Source: Deltaproteobacteria bacterium
Lineage (GTDB): Bacteria; Desulfobacterota; Deferrimicrobia; Deferrimicrobiales; Deferrimicrobiaceae
DNA: 40,484 nt
Assembly (NCBI GenBank): GCA_021824125.1
Contig: JAKALO010000009.1
Span: forward strand, 1 to 40,484
Direction of reading: 5' to 3'
The position numbers and the translations under genes are program-made. This document shows, in pieces, positions 1 through 8,449 of the stretch. The notes under the pieces were generated by a model. That model was given only the letters and a program-made list of their open reading frames with translations. It was not told where the DNA came from and searched no databases. Position 1 is the stretch's first letter, and each line of letters starts with the position of its first letter.

Positions 1-1
1 G

Positions 2-52
2 CTACAATTGACGGACCTCCGACGCGGCGATCACAGGCCGGTGTTCTTATGA
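2..52 (+). CDS. 3' end of an upstream gene (partial)
   Basis: A reading frame open from the left edge ends in TGA at 50-52, overlapping the ATG of the next gene by 4 nt (ATGA). This is the same coupling seen through most of the downstream operon. Only about 16 residues are visible, ending in RRGDHRPVFL, so no family can be assigned. The overlap suggests that the operon starts outside the window. Confidence 0.35.
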   Translation, partial: LQLTDLRRGDHRPVFL

Positions 53-468
53 CAGAAGCCATCTCTCCGGACGTGGTCGTCTACCTCTGCACCAACTGTA
101 TTCCGCAGGGGGCGAATTTGCCGCGTCAATGGGATCAGGACGGCTCCCGGATCGTCGTGCGGGAAGTCCCTTGCAGCGGCAAGACGGATGGGCAGTATCT
201 GCTGCATGCGATGGAAGGCGGGGCCCGGGGTCTTTGCGTGGTGACGTGTCCAAGGGGTGACTGTCATTTTTCTCAAGGCAATTACCGGGCGGAGATCCGC
301 GTCCGCACGGTCCGGCGACTGCTGGCCGAAATCGGACTTCCGCCGGAACGGGCCCAGCTGGTGCACTTCTCCCAGGTCGATCCGCCCCGGCAATTGGAAC
401 AGCTCGTCCGAAGCACGGTCGAGCGCATCTGTGCCTTGGGGGAAAACCCACTTCGAGCGGCAAGGTAG
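49..468 (+). CDS. mvhD: MvhD/FlpD-like iron-sulfur electron-transfer subunit (first copy)
   Basis: This 139-residue protein resembles the delta subunit of methyl-viologen-reducing hydrogenase. In that family the protein carries a [2Fe-2S] cluster and passes electrons between HdrA and a partner enzyme. Visible signature residues are C14 and C17, C42 in a CSGK motif, and C67/C72 in CPRGDCHF followed by the family's GNYRAE. The length fits stand-alone MvhD. No hydrogenase subunits (MvhA, MvhG) are nearby; metF follows after 6 nt and hdrC/hdrB/hdrA lie downstream, as in MetFV-HdrABC-MvhD sets of acetogens. The start overlaps an upstream stop and has no strong ribosome-binding site, which suggests translational coupling. 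I infer that it is a cytoplasmic electron connector. A second copy lies at 14464-14946. Confidence 0.88.
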   Translation: MTEAISPDVVVYLCTNCIPQGANLPRQWDQDGSRIVVREVPCSGKTDGQYLLHAMEGGARGLCVVTCPRGDCHFSQGNYRAEIRVRTVRRLLAEIGLPPERAQLVHFSQVDPPRQLEQLVRSTVERICALGENPLRAAR

Positions 469-474
469 AAACGC

Positions 475-1386
475 ATGAGCCCACAGGCAACCGGCTTACA
501 GGAACGAATTGCATCCGGAAAAACGATTCTGCTGGCGGAGGTCCACCCACCGAGAGGCGGGGATCCGGCGCCGTTGCGGGAGGCCGCACGACTGTACGCC
601 GGGAAGGTTCACGCCGTGGGCGTCAGCGACAACCGGGACCGGGTCGCCATGTCGGCGCTGGCGGCGGCCTCCCTGTTGAAGGCCGAGGGCCTGGAGCCGA
701 TTCTCCACGTGACCACGCGGGACCGGAACCGCATCGCCCTTGTGTCCGAGGCGCTGGGCGCGCAGGCCTTGGGGATCCGCAACCTCCTTTGCACCAGCGG
801 CAACCACCAGACGCTGGGCAACTTCCGGGCTGCAAGGAACGTCTACGACATCGACGCCGTGCAGCTGCTGCAGACATACGCTAACCTTGCGACCGATGGG
901 GGCCTTTTGGGCGAAAACGGATTGGAGGGAGCCGGACCGTTCTGCCTGGGCGCCGTGGCGTCCCCGGATGCCGATCCGCCCGCCCTGCAATGGCTGCGGC
1001 TCGACAAGAAGACGCGGGCCGGGGCGAAATTCCTGGTCACGCAGCCGGTCTACGACCTGGAGCGTTTCGAAACGTGGTGGAGAGAAGTCGTTTCGCGCGG
1101 CCTTCACGAGCGGGCCGCCATCCTGGCGGGAATCCATCCGCTATCCGACAGCCACTTCGCGCATGCGGGGCCGCGCGCGCAGCAGGCGATTCCCGACCCG
1201 CTGGCGGCCCGGCTGGCGTCCCTGACCGATCCGGGCGCCTGGCGCGACGCCGCCATCCGGATCGCGCTGGAAACCATCCACCGGCTGTCGAATCTCCGCG
1301 GAATTCGGGGGTTTTGCATCTCCGCCGACGGCGACCACGATGCCGCCCTGCAGATCATCGATGAATCCGGGTTGGCGAGCGACTGA
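475..1386 (+). CDS. metF: Methylenetetrahydrofolate reductase, MetF
   Basis: This 303-residue TIM-barrel flavoprotein belongs to the MetF family, which reduces 5,10-methylene-THF to 5-methyl-THF. The N-terminal LLAEVHPPRGG corresponds to the FEVxPP motif of MetF, making E22 the likely catalytic glutamate. The stretch from GVSDNRDR through ILHVTTRDRNR and the CTSGNH segment near residue 110 match the flavin/folate pocket. It is the compact form lacking a regulatory domain, as found with MetV in acetogens and related anaerobes. It sits between mvhD and glutamate-synthase-like genes, while its usual partner metV is the last gene of the operon, about 13.5 kb away. The electron donor is probably the Hdr/Nuo module rather than NADH directly. 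Family assignment is firm; complex membership is inferred. Confidence 0.93.
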   Translation: MSPQATGLQERIASGKTILLAEVHPPRGGDPAPLREAARLYAGKVHAVGVSDNRDRVAMSALAAASLLKAEGLEPILHVTTRDRNRIALVSEALGAQALGIRNLLCTSGNHQTLGNFRAARNVYDIDAVQLLQTYANLATDGGLLGENGLEGAGPFCLGAVASPDADPPALQWLRLDKKTRAGAKFLVTQPVYDLERFETWWREVVSRGLHERAAILAGIHPLSDSHFAHAGPRAQQAIPDPLAARLASLTDPGAWRDAAIRIALETIHRLSNLRGIRGFCISADGDHDAALQIIDESGLASD

Positions 1387-1388
1387 TC

Positions 1389-2780
1389 GTGCCCCCCAAG
1401 TATGTCATACACCACACGACGGCCAAGCCTCGGTTCCGCCCCGTAGGCAAGCTGGGAATCGTCGACTGGAGAGAAGACTGCTCCAGTTGCCACAACTGCG
1501 TGAAGCGGGGCTGCGTATACCGGTTGTATCGCGACGAGGCCGACACCCTGCGCGACGAGGTGGGCTACCTGGACTACATCTACCAGTGCAAAGGCTGCCT
1601 GAACTGCGTCCAGAACTGCACGAAAAACATCCTCACCCGGGTGGTCAACCCCGAGTACCGCCGGCTGGGCGACAGCCATTACACGCCGGACCTAATACTG
1701 TCCACGTGGTATCAGGCGGAGACGGGGAAAATCCCGGTTTCGGGATCTGGATACGGCGGTCCGTTCAGCGGTCCCGGCTTCGATTCGATGTGGACGGACA
1801 TGTCCGAGATCGTGCGGCCCACACGCGACGGGATTCACGGTCGAGAGTATATCAGCACCAGCGTGGACATCGGCCGCAAGCTTCCGCACCTGGCGTTTGC
1901 GGAGGGGCGGTTGAAGGTCGATCCGCCGCCGCTCATGGAAACGCCTCTGCCCGTGATCTTCGATCAAATTCCCCGTCACTGGAATCGCGGGGAGGTGGTA
2001 ACAGCCGTCACGACCGCGGCGGCGGAGATCGGCACGCTGACCGTCCTTTGCGAGGCGGACTTCCGTGAGACCGAGGCCTCCATTCGCGGCCACGGGATCC
2101 CTCTGCTTGCGACTCCGGGTGCATCGGCGACGCAGCCGGGCGGGTCGGCGCCGCTCGTGATGGTCCCGGACGGCCCCGACGTGATGGCGGCGCAGGCGGT
2201 GCTGAAAGCGGACCACCCGGCCAGGATCGTGGCGATCCGAATTCCGGCCGCCCCGAGCGTAGCCGGACGCGTGGCGGACCTGGTCCGGGAGGGGGCTGAT
2301 GTGATCCACCTGGCCTTCGACAGCCACGGGCGGGAACGGGATTCGGCCCAGCCACGCCATATGCGCGACGTTTTGCGGGACACGCACACCACGCTCGTCA
2401 GGCAGGGCAACCGGGACGAGGTGACTCTGATCGCCTCGGGCGGGATCGCCGCCGCGGAGCACGTGGCCAAAGCCATCATCTGCGGCGCCGACCTGGTGGC
2501 GATCGACGTCCCCCTTATGCTGGCCCTGGAGTGCCGGCTCTGCGGGGAGTGCGAACGCGGGCAGCTCTGCCCGATCGCCCTGGAGGAGATCGACGCGGAG
2601 TTCGGCGTCCGGCGCATCGTGAACCTGATGTCCGCCTGGCATTCCCAGCTGCTCGAAATGCTGGGCGCGATGGGGATCCGCGAGGTCCGCCGCCTGCGCG
2701 GCGAGACCGGCCGCTGCATGTTCTTCGAAGACCTCGAGCGCGATACCTTCGGCCGTTTATTCGGAAAGCGGAAGAGCTGA
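1389..2780 (+). CDS. Ferredoxin-fused glutamate-synthase-like protein, degenerate synthase domain
   Basis: The 463-residue protein starts at GTG, 3 nt after metF. Residues 31-42 and 67-77 hold two four-cysteine clusters (C31, C34, C37, C42; C67, C70, C73, C77), an N-terminal ferredoxin domain. The rest aligns by eye with the archaeal-type glutamate synthase FMN domain of the next gene: both share the segment around residue 97 (HYTPDLILSTW versus RWTPDLLMSTW), an ASGG...VAKAI flavin-phosphate segment, and a C-terminal cysteine cluster (CRLCGECERGQLC). It lacks the GGMSFGS and GGTGAAP loops that the next protein keeps, and the middle is shorter and divergent. I infer a structural or electron-transfer partner that has lost glutamate synthase catalysis. 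Another redox role is possible. Confidence 0.7.
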   Translation: MPPKYVIHHTTAKPRFRPVGKLGIVDWREDCSSCHNCVKRGCVYRLYRDEADTLRDEVGYLDYIYQCKGCLNCVQNCTKNILTRVVNPEYRRLGDSHYTPDLILSTWYQAETGKIPVSGSGYGGPFSGPGFDSMWTDMSEIVRPTRDGIHGREYISTSVDIGRKLPHLAFAEGRLKVDPPPLMETPLPVIFDQIPRHWNRGEVVTAVTTAAAEIGTLTVLCEADFRETEASIRGHGIPLLATPGASATQPGGSAPLVMVPDGPDVMAAQAVLKADHPARIVAIRIPAAPSVAGRVADLVREGADVIHLAFDSHGRERDSAQPRHMRDVLRDTHTTLVRQGNRDEVTLIASGGIAAAEHVAKAIICGADLVAIDVPLMLALECRLCGECERGQLCPIALEEIDAEFGVRRIVNLMSAWHSQLLEMLGAMGIREVRRLRGETGRCMFFEDLERDTFGRLFGKRKS

Positions 2781-2783
2781 CGC

Positions 2784-4343
2784 ATGAGCACCATGCCATC
2801 AGGATTCCAGCGAGCCGAACCCCAAACCCCGGGCGCCTTCCTGTCGCGGCCCGAATATGCCGAGGTGAGCCGCGAGGTGCGGCCGGCGCCGCCCCGCTAC
2901 CGCAACGAGATCGGAAAGTACAGCGTTCACCGCGCGTCCCATTGCGCGTCATGCGGCCGGTGCGTGGAAACCTGCCGGTTCGGCGTCTACGTTCGTCCCG
3001 ATGGTTATCTTCACGTCATGCGGCCGTTCGACTACCGGTGCATAGGCTTCGGCTGCAAGGACACGGGAAGCTACTGCATCGACGCCTGCCCCAATGGCGC
3101 GCTGAAGCTCTCCGTAAATCCGGCAGCCGAGACGATGGGCGACCACCGCTGGACGCCGGATCTTCTCATGAGCACCTGGGCGATGGCCGAAACCGGCCGG
3201 CCGCCCGGAAAACACCTGGAATGCGAAGTGGGGGGCTCGGGCGGGGGCTTCGACCGCCTGCGGTTCCGCTTCCCGGACTCCCCTCCCCCCGGCCTCCGGC
3301 GGGAAGACATCTCGACCCGGCTGCCGCTCAATCGCCGCGGCGATTCGCGTCCCGGAATCACGATCGACGTCCCCTGGTACGGCGGCGGCATGTCCTTCGG
3401 CTCGACCAACATACGCGCCCTGCTGGGCAAGGCGCGGGTGGCAAAGGCGTTCAACGGGTTCACGTGCACGGGCGAAGGGGGCTATCCGGAACGCTTCATT
3501 CCCTACAAGGACCACGTGATCACCCAGGTGGCCACCGGGTTGTTCGGCGTCCGCGAGGAGACGATCCAGCGCGCGCCGATCGTGGAATTCAAGTACGCCC
3601 AGGGAGCCAAGCCAGGGCTTGGCGGCCACCTGCTGGGAGACAAGAACACGCCGAGCGTCGCCGCGATGCGCGAGACCGTCCAGGGCGTCTCCCTGTTCTC
3701 CCCGTTTCCGTTCCACAGCGTCTACTCGGTGGAGGACCACAAGAAGCACCTCGATTGGATCGCGCACGTAAATCCCCGGGCGCTGCTCTCGGCCAAGGTG
3801 TCGACGCCCGTCGACGTGGACATGGTGGCCGTCGGGATCTACTACGCCGGGGGCCATATCGTGCACCTGGACGGCAGCTACGGCGGCACGGGAGCCGCTC
3901 CGAACGTCGCCAAGAAGAACATCGCCATGCCGATCGAATACGCGATCGGGCGCGTGCACCAGTTCCTGGCCGACGAGGGGATCCGCGACCAGGTCACGGT
4001 GATCGCCAGCGGCGGCGTCCGGACCCCTTCCGACGTCGCCAAGGCCATCGCCCTGGGCGCCGACGGATGCGTGATCGGGACGGCGGAACTGGTGGCCCTG
4101 GGATGCATCCGGTGCACCGCCTGCGAGAGCGGACGCGGCTGCGCGCGCGGGATCGCGACGACCGACGATGAATTGCTGGAGATGGTCCGCATCGACTGGG
4201 CCACGCAGCGGCTGGTCAACCTGTACACCGCCTGGCAGCGGATGCTGGTGGACCTGCTGTATCGCCTGGGACTCGACTCCGTGAGCGCCTTGCGAGGCCG
4301 CACCGATCTGCTGACCCATCTGGATTACGAAAATGAACCGTAA
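2784..4343 (+). CDS. Glutamate synthase FMN-binding (GltB2-type) subunit with N-terminal ferredoxin domain
   Basis: This 519-residue protein is an archaeal-type glutamate synthase central subunit, which reductively transfers ammonia to 2-oxoglutarate on FMN. The N-terminus carries cysteine clusters at 54-64 and 86-102, resembling two [4Fe-4S] sites. The synthase domain keeps GGMSFGS near residue 200, a GEGGYPE segment, DGSYGGTGAAP near 363 and an ASGGVRTPSDVAKAI flavin-phosphate loop. A C-terminal cluster from residue 441 (GCIRCTACESGRGC, then ARGIAT) corresponds to the iron-sulfur site of GltS. Ammonia would come from the amidotransferase encoded next, whose start overlaps this gene by 11 nt. 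Electrons probably arrive through the ferredoxin domain. It could also act as a ferredoxin-dependent enzyme on a different 2-oxoacid, but the motifs favour glutamate synthase. Confidence 0.85.
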   Translation: MSTMPSGFQRAEPQTPGAFLSRPEYAEVSREVRPAPPRYRNEIGKYSVHRASHCASCGRCVETCRFGVYVRPDGYLHVMRPFDYRCIGFGCKDTGSYCIDACPNGALKLSVNPAAETMGDHRWTPDLLMSTWAMAETGRPPGKHLECEVGGSGGGFDRLRFRFPDSPPPGLRREDISTRLPLNRRGDSRPGITIDVPWYGGGMSFGSTNIRALLGKARVAKAFNGFTCTGEGGYPERFIPYKDHVITQVATGLFGVREETIQRAPIVEFKYAQGAKPGLGGHLLGDKNTPSVAAMRETVQGVSLFSPFPFHSVYSVEDHKKHLDWIAHVNPRALLSAKVSTPVDVDMVAVGIYYAGGHIVHLDGSYGGTGAAPNVAKKNIAMPIEYAIGRVHQFLADEGIRDQVTVIASGGVRTPSDVAKAIALGADGCVIGTAELVALGCIRCTACESGRGCARGIATTDDELLEMVRIDWATQRLVNLYTAWQRMLVDLLYRLGLDSVSALRGRTDLLTHLDYENEP

Positions 4344-6999
4344 CGGAAACGGACGGTCCGCAGTCGGCGGGCGCGGTGATGTCGACGTACGCCGGGTGCA
4401 GTCCCTGCTCCGCGCCCGCGCGCACCTGCGGCCCACCGAACCCTGGTCGCTCCGCTCGCCGGAAGCGGAGGGCGGGTGCGGCGTCACCGGGTTCGCCTGC
4501 ACGATTCCCGTGGGCGGGAAACACATCTACGAGCCTTCCATCCAGATGCGCAACCGCGGCAACGGCAAGGGCGGCGGGATCGCCGCCTGCGGTCTGGTCC
4601 CGGAAGAACTGGGCGTTTCGCGCCGGATGCTGGACGAAGACTATATCCTCCAGGTCGCCCTGTTGGACCCGAATGCCCGGGGCGAGGTGGAAAAAGCCTT
4701 CATCGAGCCCTTCTTCGACATCGACCACGGGGGTCTGATCCCCACCGTGGATGATTTCCGCGACGTGCCGCTTCTCGAAGTTCGCCCCCCGGACGTGGCC
4801 CGCTACTTCGTCCGGCTCAAGCCTTCCGTCCTCGCGCGGTTTGCCGAGGAGAAGAAACTGGGCGCGGCCGGTCTTTCCGGGCGGGAAGTGGAGGACGAGT
4901 TCGTCTTCCAGAACTCGATCGCGCTGAACAACCGGTTCTACGCGTCGCTGGGCGACAAGCGGGCGTTCGTGATGTCCCACGCAAGGAATCTCATCATCCT
5001 AAAGATCGTCGGTTTCGCCGAGGCCGCCGTGCAGTATTACCGCATGCCCGACATGCGCGCGCACGTCTGGATCGCCCACCAGCGGTTTCCGACGAAGGGG
5101 CGCGTTTGGCATCCGGGCGGAGCGCATCCGTTCATCGGGATGAACGAGGCCCTGGTGCACAACGGCGACTTCGCCAATTACCACTCCGTGTGCGAGTACC
5201 TGGCCGGCCGCAACATATTCCCGCAATTCCTGACCGACACGGAGGTCTCGGTACTTCTGTTCGATCTGTGGAACCGGGTGTACCGGTATCCGGTGGAGTA
5301 CATCATCGAGGCACTGGCCCCGACGACGGAACTGGATTTCGACCGCCTCCCGTCGGAGAAACAGCGGATCTACCGCCAGATCCAGGCGGCGCACATCCAC
5401 GCCTCGCCCGACGGCCCCTGGTTCTTCATCATCGCCCGCAGCCTTGCCGAGACCGGGGAGTTCCAGTTGATGGGGATCACCGATACCGCCATGCTGCGGC
5501 CGCAGGTGTTCGCGCTGCAGGAGGGGGAGGTTTCCATCGGGCTGATCTGCTCGGAGAAGCAGGCCATCGACGCGACCCTGGCCAGCATGTCAAGCGAGGA
5601 CCCGCGGTTCACGCCCGTCGCCGACCTGTACTGGAACGCCCGCGGCGGAAGCTACACCGACGGGGGTGCCTTCCTGCTGACGGTCTCCCCGGAGAACGGC
5701 CACTATGGCATGCGCGTGACCAACAAGTTCGGCGCGGCGGTCTCGACCGTGTCCGACCAGGTCCGCTGCGACCTTTCCGTTCCGCCGGTTGCGCCCGCGC
5801 AGGCGGACGAAGACACGACGGCCATCGAACGATGCGTGCGCGATGGGGATTCCGAGGGGTTCTTTTCCCATCTTCTCGAACGGCTGCCCGCGATGGACTT
5901 CGACTCCTTCCGCTGGTTCGTCGACCGCTTTGCCGGACGGACGGCCGCGGAGGCCCCGGCGTTGGGCATCGAGGCCCTGACGCAATGCATGGATCGCCGC
6001 TATTCCACCGGGGAAAAGAAGCGCAGCTCCCTGCAGACGATCCTCCGTGGCGGCCTGGAGCGGATCTTCGAGCGGCAGCCGCTGTGCGACGACGAGCGGA
6101 CCGGCACCCACGTACGCGTCACCTGGGAAACCCGGGACCGCCTGCGCGGTCCGCGTCCCGGCGAGACGACGCTATTGATCGACGCCCGCGGTTTCTCGCC
6201 CGAAGGCGAGAACTGCGATGCGGTGCTGGCGGTCAAGGCCTTCCACCTCGGGTGGCGGAATCTGATCCATTACAACACGCGGGGGACGCGATTCCACGGC
6301 GTGGGGCTGGGTCCCGCCACCGCGGGACTGCGGATCGACTGCTACGACAACCCTGGCGACTATCTCGGCTCCGGCATCGACGGCCTGGAGATCTTCGTCC
6401 ACGGCAACGCCCAGGACCAGCTCTGCCAGATCAGCAAGCAGGGCAAACTGGTCGTCTACGGGGACGTGGGGCAAACGTTTCTCTACGGCGCCAAGGGCGG
6501 CGAGGTGTACGTGCTGGGCAACGCCGCCGGCCGGCCGATGATCAACGCCGTCGGATCGCCGCGCGTGGTGATCAACGGCACCGCCCTGGACTTCCTTGCC
6601 GAGTCGTTCATGGCCGGCGATCCTCTCAACGGCGGCGGCTTCGCCATCGTCAACGGCCTTACCTACGATCAATACGGAAAACTGCACCCGCTGGAACTCC
6701 CGTACCCCGGCGGGAATCTGCTTTCGCTGGCCTCCGGCGGGGCGATCTACATCCGCGATCCTCATCGCACGCTGGTCGAAGAGCAGCTCAACGGCGGGGT
6801 GTACAGGACCCTCTCCTCAGCCGACTGGAGGCTCATCCGGCCGTACCTGGAGGAGAACGAGCGTTTGTTCGGCATACGCATCGATCGCGATCTGCTGACC
6901 GTCGACGGAATCCTTAAATCCCCGCAGGCGGTATACCGCAAAGTCATGCCTCGCGGCGACGCCGCAGTCGAGGAAGAAATGGAGGGGCTAGGCGGATGA
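4333..6999 (+). CDS. Class II glutamine amidotransferase fused to GXGXG domain (GltB1+GltB3-like)
   Basis: In 888 residues this protein combines the two glutamate synthase parts missing from the FMN subunit. The N-terminal Ntn amidotransferase has GGCGVTGF with C49 as the expected catalytic N-terminal cysteine, implying removal of a 48-residue propeptide. It also has AHQRFPTKG near 253, HNGDFANY near 275 and a TDTEV segment, all typical of active glutaminases. The C-terminal part has the repeated GKLVVYGDVGQTF and GGEVYVLGNAAGRP pattern of the GXGXG beta-helix. The central FMN synthase domain of ordinary GltB is absent and is supplied in trans by the two preceding genes. An insertion and long linker (about residues 480-590) are not recognised. 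Glutamine hydrolysis with ammonia channelling is the likely role. The stop overlaps hdrC by 4 nt. Confidence 0.85.
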   Translation: MNRNGNGRSAVGGRGDVDVRRVQSLLRARAHLRPTEPWSLRSPEAEGGCGVTGFACTIPVGGKHIYEPSIQMRNRGNGKGGGIAACGLVPEELGVSRRMLDEDYILQVALLDPNARGEVEKAFIEPFFDIDHGGLIPTVDDFRDVPLLEVRPPDVARYFVRLKPSVLARFAEEKKLGAAGLSGREVEDEFVFQNSIALNNRFYASLGDKRAFVMSHARNLIILKIVGFAEAAVQYYRMPDMRAHVWIAHQRFPTKGRVWHPGGAHPFIGMNEALVHNGDFANYHSVCEYLAGRNIFPQFLTDTEVSVLLFDLWNRVYRYPVEYIIEALAPTTELDFDRLPSEKQRIYRQIQAAHIHASPDGPWFFIIARSLAETGEFQLMGITDTAMLRPQVFALQEGEVSIGLICSEKQAIDATLASMSSEDPRFTPVADLYWNARGGSYTDGGAFLLTVSPENGHYGMRVTNKFGAAVSTVSDQVRCDLSVPPVAPAQADEDTTAIERCVRDGDSEGFFSHLLERLPAMDFDSFRWFVDRFAGRTAAEAPALGIEALTQCMDRRYSTGEKKRSSLQTILRGGLERIFERQPLCDDERTGTHVRVTWETRDRLRGPRPGETTLLIDARGFSPEGENCDAVLAVKAFHLGWRNLIHYNTRGTRFHGVGLGPATAGLRIDCYDNPGDYLGSGIDGLEIFVHGNAQDQLCQISKQGKLVVYGDVGQTFLYGAKGGEVYVLGNAAGRPMINAVGSPRVVINGTALDFLAESFMAGDPLNGGGFAIVNGLTYDQYGKLHPLELPYPGGNLLSLASGGAIYIRDPHRTLVEEQLNGGVYRTLSSADWRLIRPYLEENERLFGIRIDRDLLTVDGILKSPQAVYRKVMPRGDAAVEEEMEGLGG

Positions 7000-7556
7000 C
7001 CAACCCGATCCCATGGAGCGGCAGCGGCCTGCTGGAGGAAGTCCGGCAGCGCAGCGGCACCGAGGTCAGCGCGTGCTTTCAATGCCACAAGTGCAGCACG
7101 GGCTGTCCCATCGGCCCCGAAATGGATTTTCTCCCCAGCCAGATCATGCGGCTGGTGCATCTGGGCGCGGAAAACGAAGTGCTCGGCTCGCAAGCGATCT
7201 GGCTCTGCGCCTCGTGCGAGGCCTGCACCACGCGCTGCCCCATGGCGATCGACATCGCCGGCGTGATGGACGCCCTGCGGATCATGGCCATCGACCGCCA
7301 GACCGTCCTGCCGGACGCCCACGGCAAACAGTTCCATCGCAGTTTCCTGGGAAGTGTTCGCCGTCACGGCCGCGTCTATGAAATGGGAATGATGGCCACC
7401 TACAAGCTGCGCACCTTCGACCTGCTCTCCGACGTGGAAAAAATTCCGCAAATGCTGGCCCAGGGCAAACTTTCGCTTCTGCCCAACCGGAGCGGCGGCA
7501 TCAAGGGAGTGCGCGAGATCTTCCGCCGGGCGGAAGAGGAGGACCGGAAACCTTGA
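6996..7556 (+). CDS. hdrC: Heterodisulfide reductase subunit C-like iron-sulfur protein
   Basis: This 186-residue HdrC homologue has two [4Fe-4S] motifs, C27/C30/C33/C37 (CFQCHKCSTGCP) and C71/C74/C77/C81 (CASCEACTTRCP). HdrC relays electrons between HdrA and HdrB; outside methanogens HdrBC often serves an unknown disulfide or a methylene-THF reductase. No membrane segment is seen, so it should be cytoplasmic, as in soluble HdrABC. Its start overlaps the amidotransferase stop (ATGA), and its stop overlaps the hdrB start (TTGA), so translation is probably coupled. The residues after about 100 are typical of HdrC helices. Confidence 0.92.
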   Translation: MTNPIPWSGSGLLEEVRQRSGTEVSACFQCHKCSTGCPIGPEMDFLPSQIMRLVHLGAENEVLGSQAIWLCASCEACTTRCPMAIDIAGVMDALRIMAIDRQTVLPDAHGKQFHRSFLGSVRRHGRVYEMGMMATYKLRTFDLLSDVEKIPQMLAQGKLSLLPNRSGGIKGVREIFRRAEEEDRKP

Positions 7557-8449
7557 AATATGCGTTTTTTCCAGGCTGCAGTCTCGAGTCCACGGCGCGG
7601 TCGTTCGACATCTCCACGCGGGCGGTCTGCCGCACCCTGGGGATCGCGCTGGTCGATATCCCGGACTGGACCTGCTGCGGCTCGACGCCGGCGCATGCCA
7701 CCAGCGATTCCCTGGCCGTGGCGCTGCCGGTGCTCAATCTGCAGAAGGCGCGAAGCCTTGGCCTTCCGGTGATGGTCGCCTGCGCTTCCTGCTACGCGCG
7801 GTTGCGGACCGCCAACCACCGGGTCAGCAACGATCCGGAAGACCTGCGGCGCGCCGGGCGGATCACCGGGCGGCCCTACGACGGCGGGGTCGAAGTACGG
7901 CACGTACTGGACGTGCTGGTGAACCATTTGGGCCTGGACGCGATCCGCGCGAAGGTGAGTCGGCCGTTGGCCGGGCTGCAGGTGGCCTGCTACTACGGCT
8001 GCCTGCTGACGCGTCCTCCGGAGGTTGTAGCCTTCGACGATGCGGAGCACCCCACGTGCATGGACGAACTGGTGGCCGCTGCGGGTGCGGAAAGCCTGGA
8101 TTGGCCCTTCAAGACGGAATGCTGCGGGGCCAGCCTGTCGATGACGCATTCCGAGGTCGCGAGCCGCTTGTCCCACAAGCTCCTGAGCATGGCAAGGACA
8201 GCCGGCGCCGATTGCCTGGCGGTCGCGTGCCCCTTGTGTCAGGTCAACCTCGACTTGCGGCAGGCCGACGCGGCAAAAGCCCACGGCGCTTTCCGGCCCA
8301 CACCGGTCCTGTACATCACGCAGCTACTGGGCCTAGCGTTGGGGATTTCCTTCAAGAATCTGGGGCTCGACGCCTTGACGGTCGGTGCAAAAAATCTGTT
8401 TGCGAAACGCGATTCCGGCGCGGTCGGTTTCGCCGGAGGGAAACCATGA
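7553..8449 (+). CDS. hdrB: Heterodisulfide reductase subunit B-like protein (two CCG domains)
   Basis: This 298-residue HdrB homologue starts at TTG, overlapping the hdrC stop by 4 nt. Both CCG domains are complete: C9, C41-C42-G, C77/C80 in the first and C146/C150, C190-C191-G, C226/C229 in the second. In methanogen HdrB these cysteines hold two noncubane [4Fe-4S] clusters that cleave CoM-S-S-CoB. Here the heterodisulfide is not expected, so the true electron acceptor is unknown; it may simply hand electrons to the MetFV or GltS partner. All ligands are conserved, so it is likely to be catalytically competent. The order hdrC-hdrB-hdrA is normal for soluble complexes. Confidence 0.92.
   Translation: MKYAFFPGCSLESTARSFDISTRAVCRTLGIALVDIPDWTCCGSTPAHATSDSLAVALPVLNLQKARSLGLPVMVACASCYARLRTANHRVSNDPEDLRRAGRITGRPYDGGVEVRHVLDVLVNHLGLDAIRAKVSRPLAGLQVACYYGCLLTRPPEVVAFDDAEHPTCMDELVAAAGAESLDWPFKTECCGASLSMTHSEVASRLSHKLLSMARTAGADCLAVACPLCQVNLDLRQADAAKAHGAFRPTPVLYITQLLGLALGISFKNLGLDALTVGAKNLFAKRDSGAVGFAGGKP

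Noticed and set aside
2949-4526. Long open frame antisense to the glutamate synthase subunit genes (similar ones at 21413-23566 and 29759-31555, minus)
   Set aside because: They lie opposite genes with clear conserved motifs, have compositions typical of GC-rich shadow frames (Arg/His/Gly rich) and show no family motif.
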